Shown: piece by piece, positions 33,231 through 43,539 of the stretch
Numbering within the stretch: position 1 is the first letter of the stretch
Layout: the number at the start of each line of letters is the position of its first letter
NCBI GenBank assembly: GCA_017893485.1
Contig: JACEHZ010000367.1
Location: 434,001-498,000 of the forward strand
Direction: 5' to 3'
DNA: 64,000 nt
Origin: Hemerocallis citrina
Taxonomy: Eukaryota > Streptophyta > Magnoliopsida > Asparagales > Asphodelaceae
Made by a program: the position numbers and the translations under genes
The notes under the pieces: generated by a model
The model's input: the letters and a program-made list of their open reading frames with translations, nothing else
What the model was told of the DNA's origin: nothing
Database searches by the model: none

Positions 33231-34904
33231 TTCAATGGACCGGATTTTGAATTCCTTACAGAATCTAAAATAGTGTTCCACTAGTGAGTTGTGCCGATGT
33301 TCTTACTTTTCTAAAAAGTATATTTCTGTCGAATTCCGACAAGCGCAACACTGGTTGCTTCTAGACTGTCGGAAGGTTTTTATGTCGCTTATCATGCTTT
33401 TCTTTGGTAGAATGTTTGTACTAAACTATTTGTAGATTGTTCTGTTGCTTCTAATTATAGAAGAACAAGTTTCGCTAGTAAGCACGTTTGGTTTCTTCAA
33501 GGTTGACTACCTGTATGGTTATTTTTGGTATGTGGTTTGCTCATACGTGGCCCGACTGGCCCGTAGGTAGCTGTTGGTCTTATACGTAGCTAATTTGGCT
33601 CGTATGTATGTTGTTGTCTCATACGCGACTCGACTGGCCTGTATGTAGCTATTGATCTCATACGTAGCTTGTTTATCTCATCTGTATTTTTGGTTACTAG
33701 TATGTAGCTTCTTAGCTAATACGCAGTTTGTTGTGCTCATCAAGGGTGATATCATTACCCTAGGGCTATCGACCATCAAGACGTGTGTTTACCTTACTCC
33801 TAAGGGACGGTGGACGAGTCACTCGCGTGTACCGTCAGATCTTAACCGAGTTTGTTGATCGCGGACTGGAGTATGACGAAATCCAAGTTCAGGGTAGTAG
33901 CATGCGAATACGTTCGTATTGCCGAGGTCTTGGATTGATAGGCCATGAACCAGATCCTTAGGGATTCTGGTAAGTCTAGGTTGATAAGCCTAGTAGAGTT
34001 ATCTTGCGAAGTCTGACTTAAAACCGAGCATGTTGTGATTATACTGTTGTCATCCCTAGGACTGTTCAAGGCTAGTGACATTGTTAGGATAGTAACTTTT
34101 GGCTATTACTACTTAACCATTACCTATTATCATTTTTCACCGAAGGAAAAGAGTTGGTGTTAAGGGTGATACCTTATGATCCGACCTGTCCTATAGGCCG
34201 GCACTAGGCGGTGTTATTGGGTTGTACCCTTTTTTTCAAAGGAATACGGTCTGTGCCTTCTCACGAGTTGGGAACATGGGATTCGTATCTCGTCTGTTAA
34301 TTTCTGAAGTGCCATGATAAGGCGGGAGCTATTCCTGTCGGAGCTAGGGGGATGGACCCCCAGAACTCCGCCTTGTCTTATATCTAAGGGCATGAAGCCA
34401 TAGACTATGGTCTGGCTAGGGGTGCCACAGGGGATGCTTCGAGCTAACCTGCCGCAGAGACCCCAGAGACCCCAAGGATTCGTCAAAGATATTTGAGTGG
34501 GGTCGGGCAATAGTGGCAAACATGGACACCACTATATGCCTGCAGTAATGGGACTAGACCGTACCTGCAACCTCATAAGTCATGTTATATCTTCAGAAAC
34601 AAGTTGTGTACAAAAGTAGAATTCATGACGTGGGGTTCAAATCCCTATATATGGAAAAATGGCTTGAGATGGGGCATATGTAGTATGGGATGCATACCGT
34701 TTCGGAGACTTGCTTGCATTAGAATAAGAGCTTCCTTGCATTAATAAGTATTGCATTAGAGTCTAAGGCATAGCATACACTGACACATCAAATATATATA
34801 CACGTTTTTCTTTTCATCAATCTATTTTGCTATAGTTGAGATTCGCTGCTAGTTATCAGCCTTAAAGCGTTAGCGAATACTGAACTCCCCACTTCAATAG
34901 GTAC

Positions 34905-34990
34905 TGGATTGCAGAAGTACAGGTACTGGATTGCAGAGGTACATGTATTGGATTGCAGAAGTACAGGTACAGGTACAGGTACAGGATTCA
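34905..34990 (+). repeat. Minisatellite (AGGTACTGGATTGCAGAAGT)
   Basis: Three to four copies of a unit of about 23 bp, followed by a short AGGTAC microsatellite. Confidence 0.8.
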
Positions 34991-35884
34991 GGAGGACTCA
35001 AGGCGAGAGAGTAAAGAGCCGATTTCATTAAAGTTTTCCGCTGTAAATATGTTGTAAATTATTTATTTGTTGGAAAGCATCTAAGTGGAGTATCAAGTGT
35101 TGTTCTTTATTCATTGTACTCTGATGTAATATGTTGAAAGTTGTTACACTTGGGATTGTAAAGGTATTATTGTAACACTGTTGTAATGTATTGCAATTTT
35201 GTAACATTTGGATTTGTAATACATTTATGTTGAATAAAAGTTTAAAATTTTCCTGTTTTTCTGTGTATTATGGCTAATTAAAAAAAAGATTCTGGCTTAT
35301 GTCACAGTTTCCCAGTTACCGAAAATCGGGACGCTACATCCAAGTTCCATCATATCTCCACAAGTGCCTGTCCATAGGTTGGTTATTATTAAAACACAAA
35401 AATCTGCAACTCTAGAGTTAGTGTATCCTGCCGGACTTAATTCCACAAAACAAATCCAAGACTCTGCAGGTCTAAATCCACAAATCTCATCTGCTGGTTC
35501 ACAAGACTCCCACTCAAGACCTATAGAAATCACAACTCATCCATCAAGACCAAAACTTTCAATAAAACTTACAAATCCATCATAAAAAACGATTATATGA
35601 AGAAACCTCTTAAATCAACAAAAATCCAAATCTTATATAAAATTCCAGAATCCAAATAAATATTAAATCTATTAAATAACTGAAAATCATATTTTTAAGT
35701 TGCAGAATATCACAAAACATCAATTCCTTTGAAAACACGTATAACTCAAATAAGGTCCAAAAGAATACATTTAAAGCTCCAATATAAATCTTTGTAAAAG
35801 ATTTTTAATCTGTAGTCAAACATCTTTTAAAACAATATAATATTGAAGGAACAATCGATCAAAACACGCATCAGAAAAACTCAA

Positions 35885-36245
35885 GAAAACATCAGTCAGA
35901 GCGGTAGCAGTCAACTTCATAGGGTAGTCAGTTGACTGTCCCGCATGAAATCCAAACTCAAGAAAATATCAAGCAGTACAGTGGCAGTTGGCTGCATACT
36001 GTAGCCAGTCGACTGGCCCACGTAAAATTCAAAGTTTTAAGAAAACATAAATCATAGCAGTGGTAGTCGACTGTGTAAAGTGGTCAGTCGACTGTCCCGC
36101 ATGAAAATCCAATACATCAAGAAAACACAAATCTGAGCCGTGACAGTCGACTGTCTTGCCTAAAAATCCAAAACCTTGAGAAAACATTACAGCGAGGATC
36201 GCGACGGTCGACTGTCGAAACATACCAGTTGACTGTCGTACCTAC
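35885..36245. repeat. Repeats with palindromic GTCGAC in the Chr-1 LTR (left copy)
   Basis: Units of about 78 bp, each with a CAGT(C/T)GACTG core and AAGAAAACA. The same array is at 55510-55905 in the other LTR, where one more GTCGACTG copy is kept. Confidence 0.75.
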
Positions 36246-38055
36246 AGATTGCAGTTTTAATTTGTGCACATTTCAACCGATACGGAGTTTTACTTTATAA
36301 AAACGAAATATGTGAAAAGTACATTTTTGATATGGTAAAATATTACTTGTAGGGTATATAAGAGTCCACAAAAACAAAACAAAACCATTTCAAATTAATA
36401 AAAGTAGCAATTTGTTGAATTTCTTCAAAAATAAGACATGAACATATACATCTTCACAAATAGAGTTTTTAAGAATCAATTATGCATCAAAATAACTTCG
36501 TATTATGTTCCAAACCATATCAATGCCAAAATAAGTTAAAATATAATAAAATTCCATAAAACACACAAGGATTCAATTTCTTCAAAACTACAAAATAGGA
36601 TATTCATATAAAAATGTTTGTGCTTGTTTGTGCACCAAGAAAACTTCGCAAATCCATCAATTAAAAATAAAAAAATATTCAGATTAAAACTTGGTATTTG
36701 AGCAAATTCAATTTCAAGTAAAAACTTCACAAAATCACGAAATCCCCAAATTGATCATAATGCGTAGATCCAAATCTAAACCTCTTTCTCATACTCCATG
36801 ACTTGATTCCTAGATTCAATAGCCATTAAACTCATCCACAATCATTCACAATAATTTGTCCATACTTATGAGCAATTATAACAATCACTAATCAAGTTTC
36901 TACTCAACGAAAAACCCCCAAATAGAGTTAATGCATTTATACACAAGTAAAGGTAATCTTTTTATCCACTTTTATGCAATATCATCATACAACACATTAT
37001 GATAAGTTAAAACAGCATGTATATAAAGGAAAGCATCCTACTCATGATTTCTATTTAGTTCTCTAACAATCATAAGTCAACAAATTAGGGCTCCAATCTC
37101 AATAATATAGTTTCATGAAAGGATTCACTTTTAATTCATCTACTCACCAAAACTTCACATATCATCGTACAAACTCCTAGCATGTTTTCTAATCGATAGA
37201 TCATATGTATTCATACCAAACCCTAGCATGCTTTCTAATAGATGAAACACCACATACAACATTCAAAGAACAATACAAAACAAATTATATCACTCACCTC
37301 TATGAAGATCAACCGAAGAGAAATAAAGAATAAGAGAAATCCTTCTTCATAAGAAAACCAAGAATCCTCACTTGAAAACTCCAAGAAAATAGAAATAATA
37401 AACTCCTTTGTGTAGCACAGCAAGAGATGGCTACACCCACTCTTAAATAGGCCAGAAAATTAGGTTTAGGGTTTGTAAATAGACTTACAAAATACATCTT
37501 TTAAATATATCCTTCTATATATAAATATTTATACTTGGAAACCAAATAAAACCAATTTAATTTAGTTTTAAAAACAAAACAAACACTTTATAACCAGCCG
37601 GCACTATTTTGAGAACCCAGAAAAATGAATTTGCACTTTTACCCCTCTAAATGACAAATTTGCGAAAAGATCGTTTTTTTTATCAAAACTTGCAAAATAA
37701 ATCAAATTCATTAAAACAAAAGTAAACTCTTTATATCTGAGTAGACTAGGCATCATACCCAGCCCAAAAATTTAAAAATCTGGAGTTTTCACTCCAAGTG
37801 GTAATTTTGCACAAAAGTCCATCTTTTTGTAATATTTGCAAATAGGTCAAATAAATATCAGAAAAATTCAGAAAATTCACAAATAATATCTAATAATAAA
37901 TAATGATTTTCTACAAAGTTGTTTTTGACTTTGAACTTTCCAAGAAAACATTTGCACGTGTAAAAAGAAAAGATAATTCTTCAGAAAAGTATTTATTAAA
38001 TCTTCAAAAATCATTTTAATCTGAAAAACATTATTTAAAAATCTGAGGTATTACA

Positions 38056-38070
38056 TCACTCCCTCCTTAG
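38056..38070 (-). other. Polypurine tract of Chr-1
   Basis: The minus strand reads AAGGAGGGAGTGA directly before the LTR start TGTAATACC. Confidence 0.75.
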
Positions 38071-38156
38071 AATAGTTCTGTCCTCAGAACTACTACTAAT
38101 AGGTCGAAACCAAAAATAAACAAAAGGAAATGAAATCTCATAAACGAAAATATAGT

Positions 38157-38660
38157 TTAAGAAACACTATCACACAAGATAAAGTAATCTAACAAAAGAA
38201 ACACCACCAACTCAAAGAGCACAATCATACAAATGAACACAATCATACAAAAGTTCAGTAAAAACCTTCCGCATGCGATCCTCCGACTCCCAAGTAGCTC
38301 CCGCTGCGCACTCTGATAACTTGCCTTCGGAAACCTGCTGCAACAACCTCTGAATCTCTGCATCTAGCTTCTGACCTTCCACCATCTGCTTCAACCTTTT
38401 GAGAATTCTTGGCCACTCCCTCCTTAGAAAGGACATGACCAAGAAAAGTTACCTCAAACTTGCAACTCAAAAGAGATCGGTACCAAATAATCTCCCAACA
38501 ATCTTGATTTCATAGTCCTCGTAATATCGATCAGCAATTAATTCTTTCTCTGATGGTGTTGCCACCGTCAAGGCTCCGCCTGGAAACAACTTAGGCTCCA
38601 TACCTAAGACTTTAGCAAAAATTGGGCGACACAAATGTATGCAAGAAAACAGTATCAAAT
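38157..38660 (-). pseudogene. Chr-1 pol remnants (protease, RT, pre-integrase and chromodomain scraps)
   Basis: Read on the minus strand, the pieces are a protease-like strand (ALTVATPSEKELIADRYYED, about 38590-38500), a short RT piece (EVTFLGHVLSKEGVA, about 38455-38400), a pre-integrase-like piece (LDAEIQRLLQQVSEGK) and the end of a chromodomain (ATWESEDRMRK, about 38290). These normally lie several kilobases apart. The order is kept but nearly everything between is deleted. The chromodomain piece places the element in the chromoviruses. Confidence 0.75.
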
Positions 38661-38797
38661 AAAACTTTTGCTTTTATTCCATTAACCAAAATAAATTTTG
38701 TTACATGGAGAATGATACTCAAATCTCCAATTTATTCTCAAACAAAGTTTTACTTAATATATAAATGAATGAATTCAAAATTCTTGCACACTCCGGA

Positions 38798-39838
38798 TCA
38801 CATCCCTGAGTTACCCGCATCCTCCTCAGTCAACACTCGCCCCTGCCTCTGAACTTTGCTTCCGCCTGCACCATCTTTCTTTAACTGTGGACAGTTTTGT
38901 CTGAGATGCCCTTCACGACCACACTGATAACAAACCTGCACCCTCCGAGGCTTGGAGCATGCTGCCTGACAATGACCTACCTCTCCACAGTTGAAACAAG
39001 TCACGCCTTGAACTGCGGGTGCCTTCTGCACTGGCCTACTGAACTTGCCCTTCTTCGCTGGGAACTCCTTCTCACTCTGACTATCTACTGGCCTTTCGCT
39101 GCTGTTCCAGGACTCCTGCTTCTTCAAGAATTGGTCCATATCCTCTTTTGTCATAGCTGCTCTCCTGACCAGCTTATCAAACCTCCTTATGCCCAACGTA
39201 ATCATCTTCGACCTCAAATTCGGCCTCAAGCCATACTCAAACTTCTTGGCCTTCTTCGCTTCATCCACAATCAGCTCCGGTGCATACCTTGGCAGCTGAG
39301 ATAACTTAGTCTCATATTCACGCACTATCATGCTGCCTTGCTACAGGTTCAAGAATTTTGTTGCCTTCTTCTCCTGAATATCTAGAGAAAAGAAACGGTC
39401 CCTGAACTCATCCAGAAAAGCCTCCCAAGTCACTTGCTGATCCCCAAACGTCCTCTTCACTGACTGCCACAAAATGCCAGCATCCTTCTCTAACTGCATT
39501 GCATCCAATTTCACCTTATTGACTGCTGGAGTTTCCGAGACTTCGAAGATCATCTCCATCTATCTAATCCAATCATCAGCCCTATCTGGATCAGACTGCC
39601 CCTCAAACACAGACAGCTTCATTCGCTTGAAGGACTCAACTTGCTTGATAGGACCAGCATTAACAAACACTGGTCCTGCCCCCTGATTCTGATTTTGATT
39701 CTACGCCATATTATCTGCCATGAATGTGCTCAAGGTCTGATATACTCTTGCAATCTCAGTCTCAAGATCAAGTCCTGCTCCATGGGAACCTTCCGCCCCA
39801 TCACCATTACCACCATTTCTGGTCCTAGGTCTTGCCAT
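38798..39838 (-). pseudogene. Chr-1 gag with two CCHC zinc knuckles
   Basis: The capsid/nucleocapsid protein begins MARPRTRNGGNG at 39838. The gag core carries DWIR.MEMIFEV, WEAFLDEFRDRFF, YETKLSQLPRYAPELI and FEYGLRPNLRS, and ends with two knuckles (CFNCGEVGHCQAAC and CYQCGREGHLRQNC). Three or so stops (for example after FMADNMA and before MEMIFEV) interrupt an otherwise well-kept frame. The last part, 38798-39331, is open. This form is typical of Tekay/Del-type chromoviruses. Confidence 0.88.
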
Positions 39839-40060
39839 TCTACTGAATACTGCAAAATGAGGGTAAAGTTAGAGCATCACAACACAATTCATATTCACAT
39901 CAATATCCTATGGTAAAACCCCAACCATACCCCAAACCAAAACATCATGTTCTAACTCTACGTGATACTCAAACTCTAATGTCCATGCCTAGTTACTCAC
40001 GCTCTAATGTCCACACCTAGGTTTATTTTTATACCATGTTTATTATTACTATTGAAGCAT

Positions 40061-40072
40061 GCTCTGATACCA
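40061..40072 (-). other. Primer binding site of Chr-1 (initiator tRNA-Met)
   Basis: The minus strand reads TGGTATCAGAGC five bases after the LTR end (CGCTACA), the standard initiator-Met site of plant LTR retrotransposons. Confidence 0.92.
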
Positions 40073-40864
40073 ATCTCTGTAGCGCCCCAAATTTCCAATA
40101 TGACATCTCAGAAATATGTGGCAGCATCAGCTTCAATTGCAATAGTAAACATAGCCAAAACACACATAATTTTTATTTCAACCTTTATTACATTCCTTGT
40201 TTACAAAACATAGAGGAATACAAAGCACCTTGAATTACAAACTTTTCTTTACAACACATCTTTACAATTTTACATAAGCCATAACATCATTTCTATCTCA
40301 AGCATCCAAATCCCAAGCTATAAGCACCTACCTGTAAAACATGAGGCTGGAGATAACCCTAACCCCCAAAACTACAGGGGTCAACCATAACGGTGTGAGT
40401 GACATAAAAAGAAAACAATATAAATAAAACATAAGGTATAGAGTCATAAATAATATGTTTTAATAGCAAGAATAAATGAAATGAGAAATAACAATAAGTA
40501 AAGCATGAAAACATCAAGAAATATAAGATAGTAAATAGTAGAGCATGAAAACAATAAGTAAAACTAGACTAAGTGTCAAGTGTAGGAAAAACAGAAAACA
40601 ACATGCATAAAACCAAATCAAGAAACATCAATGCTATATGACGACTCTCTAATGCATACTTGTCGGATTCTATGCATACCATACTATATAAGTCCGGTAC
40701 AAGCCCTTAACGATCTCCACTTTATAGGGTTAAATCCATCGTTATGCAACTAGTCCTTCTACGGTGATGGAAAACAAGATCTAGAATACTCCGCGAATAG
40801 GTACCATAGCCCTCGACACGCAAGTATCATGTAAGAATAGCTCTAAAACTGGAGAATCACCTCA

Positions 40865-41433
40865 TGTTGCAGCTAAATCTGGTGTGGGGGCAAACAGATA
40901 GAATTTGTGGATTCTTGGGATGTTGAATAGTCAAACCTGAAACCTTTTCGCTGGAGTTTGACCGTTATCTCCCGCCGTTGACCTGCAAAAAGTGCGAAAC
41001 ACCGGGGTTGATCCCGGCGATGCACCTTCCGACGCTCAAGTCAGTAATCAGAAAGATTATGAATGAGATTTTACTGGCAAAAGATTGAATACCTGTTAAT
41101 AGTAAGAGATGGGGGGTATTTATAGCCGCCTAGGGGACCAGTTTCGGAATAAGATCAAATCCCTACTTCCCAGTGAATGGATAGAAGTGAATCAGGGTCG
41201 TTGATTAAGTATAATCATAAACCCTAATTCTACCCAGCTGGACTGGGTCTCTTGCGGGTTGAAACCTGCACCCAGTTGAGATGGATCCGTTCGTGGGTTA
41301 TTGGGTCTTTGGAAAAAAGACCTAGTACTCACTTCAGACCCGTTTGTAGGTGAAATTATCATTTCACCCCTGATCTTCAAGATTTGCGCCTGATTTGGAC
41401 GGTTCCGATTTAGCCCTATTTTAAACCATATCA
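40865..41433 (-). repeat. 3' LTR of Tat-2
   Basis: 569 bp, TG..CA ends, with the polypurine tract on its right. It pairs with 54166-54734. Confidence 0.92.
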
Positions 41434-41450
41434 CGAGCTCCCCACTCCCG
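41434..41450 (-). other. Polypurine tract of Tat-2
   Basis: The minus strand reads CGGGAGTGGGGAGCTCG directly before the 3' LTR. Confidence 0.75.
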
Positions 41451-42145
41451 AAGACTGAGTTTAATCAGCCTTTGAGAAGTAGTTTTACTATTTTAATAGC
41501 TAGCGGAGTTGTATCGACGTCCATATGAGGGGTGTCGAATCTTTGTATGAGGTATTATGATGATTTTTAGCGTTGGTTGCGTGCCCAAGGTTGTTCTTGA
41601 GCTCTCCTGGACTTTTGGCAATTTTTCTTAATTTTTATCTATTTTTCAGACCATTTATTTAATTTCGTGAAGCGGTGATTTATTGTTCGGGGGCCTTAAT
41701 TAATTATTCTAAGCAATAATTATTTACCCAGGGGCTCAAAAATATTTTCCCGAATTTATAATTATTTTTTTTAGAATTTTTAATTAATTTTCCTAAATTT
41801 TTAATCGTTTTTTTCGCAATTTTTAAATAAATAATTCGATTTTAAAATAAAAAATTAATTTTTAAATATATTAATGTCGTGGCGCGATCTGGGCTCTTCA
41901 TCAGCCAACGACGCGAATTTTGGTGAGATCTAAGACCTGCGGTTGCTCGAAGGTGTGTTTCTCTTCATTCGGCGGCAGGTCGCTTCGGTGTCGCTGCCGA
42001 ACCCCTCCAAACACGTGTTAGGATGGAGGCCGAAGTCTAGGGGGGTTCGGGATCTCCTGCCGAGGTGTAGAGATACCTCGGCGCGGCAACACGTGTAATT
42101 AAGGGGTTCGGCGAGTCTTTGCCGAAGTCCGGAGTGGGTTTTACC
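41451..42145. other. Tat-2 sequence between polypurine tract and 68-bp array
   Basis: 41580-41880 is an AT-rich block shared with Tat-3; 41880-42145 is GC-richer and leads into the repeat array. No gene was seen. Confidence 0.6.
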
Positions 42146-43215
42146 ATGTTTGGGCATCAGTGCTAAGAGCGCTCGGCAAGGCATGCCGAGGTCCCAAAGT
42201 GAGAATTTTTTCCACGTTTGGGAGTCGGTGCCAAGAGGCAAGGCGTGCCGAGGTCCCAAAGTGAGGATTTTTTCCACGTTTGGGCGTCAGTGCCAAGAGC
42301 GCTCGGCAAGGCGTGCCGAGGTCCCAAAGTGAGGATTTTTTCCACGTTTGGGCGTCGGTGCTAAGAGCGCTCGGCAAGGCACGCCGAGGTCCCAAAATGA
42401 GGATTTTTTCCAAGTTTGGGCATCGGTGCCAAGAGCGCTCGGCAAGACATGCCGAGGTCCCAAAGTGAGGATTTTTTTCACGTTTGGGCGTCGGTGCCAA
42501 GAGCGCTTGGCAAGGCATGCCGAGGTCCCAAAGCGAGGAATTTTTCCATGTTTGGGTGTCGGTGCCAAGAGTGCTTGGCAAGGCGTGCCGAGGTCCCAAA
42601 GTGAGAATTTTTTCCACGTTTAGGAGTCGGTGCCAAGAGGCAAGGCGTGCCGAGGTCCCAAAGTGAGGATTTTTTCCACGTTTGGGCGTCAGTGCCAAGA
42701 GCGCTTGGCAAGGCGTGCCGAGATCCCAAAGTGAGGATTTTTTCCACGTTTGGGCGTCGGTGCCAAGAGCGCTCGGCAAGGCACGCCGAGGTCCCAAAAT
42801 GAGGATTTTTTCCAAGTTTGGGCATCGGTGCCAAGAGCGCTCGGCAAGACATGCCGAGGTCCCAAAGTGAGGATTTTTTTCACGTTTGGGCGTCGGTGCC
42901 AAGAGCGCTTGGCAAGGCATGCCGAGGTCCCAAAGCGAGGATTTTTTCCATGTTTGGGTGTCGGTGCCAAGAGTGCTTGGCAAGGCGTGCCGAGGTTCCA
43001 AAGTGAGGATTTTTTTCACGTTTGGGCATCGGTGCCAATAGTGCTCGGCAAGGCGTGCCGAGGTCCCAAAGTGAGGATTTTTTCCACGTTTGGGCGTCGG
43101 TGCCAAGAGCGCTCGGCAAGGCGTGCAGGGGTCCCAAAGTAAGGATTTTTTCCACGTTTGGGCATCGGTGCCAAGAGCGCTCGACATGGCGTGCCGAGGT
43201 CCCAAAGTAAGGAAT
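42146..43215. repeat. Array of about 16 units of 68 bp upstream of antisense gene A (Tat-2)
   Basis: The unit runs from CACGTTTGGGCGTCGGTGCC through GCGCTCGGCAAGGCGTGCCG to GAGGTCCCAAAGTGAGGATT. Some units lack CGCTCGG (62 bp). The short variant CCAAGAGGCAAGGCG appears at 42231 and 42632, so about six units form a higher-order repeat of 401 bp. Because the unit is not a multiple of three and has few stops, long frames run through it on both strands. Confidence 0.92.
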
Positions 43216-43373
43216 ACTGCTTGGAGATGACAGCTGGCCTTTGGACTGTTGATCTTCTGAGGACTTTGACCGTTAGTTATTAATGCGACAATACAACTTT
43301 TGCCGTTTTTGCGTAAATGGGCCTGATCGTTGGTCTTTCGAGGCCCAACATCCTCGTTTGGTGTGCCGGCTTC

Positions 43374-43380
43374 TATAAAA
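43374..43380 (+). promoter_or_regulatory. TATA box of the antisense genes in Tat-2
   Basis: CTTCTATAAAACTCAACACC lies 166 bases before the ATG of gene A and about 160 bases after the repeat array. A C/T-rich initiator-like region (CACTTCTTCACTACTCC) follows some 20-30 bases downstream. A donor-like CAAG|GTAACT near 43505 may mark a 5' UTR intron. Confidence 0.6.
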
Positions 43381-43539
43381 CTCAACACCCCCTCACTTCT
43401 TCACTACTCCAAATTTTTACTCAGGCGGTGAATTTCCTATCGAGAGCCTCCGGTGATCGTCGACCGTTTTTCGGTGAATACTCCCACCGCGACAGTCACT
43501 TCAAGGTAACTTACACTTAGTTTATTTTAAGTAGAAAAA

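Larger units (their letters stand above)
30199..35338 (+). mobile_element. 5.1-kb solo LTR in the 3' LTR of Chr-1
   Basis: It is bounded by TCCAA (30194-30198 and 35339-35343). It starts CGTAATATCC (probably TG changed to CG) and ends GGGACGCTACA, the same type of ends as Chr-1 but in plus orientation. The interrupted site is continuous in the other Chr-1 LTR (about 54963-54985). There is no primer site, coding domain or second LTR, so it is a solo LTR left by recombination. It includes a CCTAGGGTTAGAAACCC-like region near 30930, tandem repeats, and an AATAAA signal near 35233. Confidence 0.85.
29179..38055 (-). repeat. 3' LTR of Chr-1 (split by a solo LTR)
   Basis: It pairs with 40078-57721. 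Pieces 29179-30198 and 35339-38055 match 40078-40864 plus 54735-54962 and 54963-57721. The right piece contains the GTCGACTG repeats and a long AT-rich tail. Short frames in it are not genes. Confidence 0.88.

Noticed and set aside
29179..35338. First reading of 29179-35338 as one 6.1-kb LTR because the ends TGTAGCGCCCC and GGGACGCTACA are inverted copies
   Set aside because: The other Chr-1 LTR shows that 29179-30198 continues into 35339 onward, and TCCAA duplications border 30199-35338; so it is an LTR piece plus an inserted solo LTR in the opposite orientation.
42146..43215. Regular repeats considered as a CRISPR array
   Set aside because: Units are joined head to tail without unique spacers, in a plant retrotransposon.
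42141..43388. 415-residue open frame on the minus strand (repeated GPRHALPSALGTDAQTW-like peptide)
   Set aside because: It runs through the 68-bp array. Units not divisible by three with few stops give long frames on both strands; no domain and no conservation outside the array.
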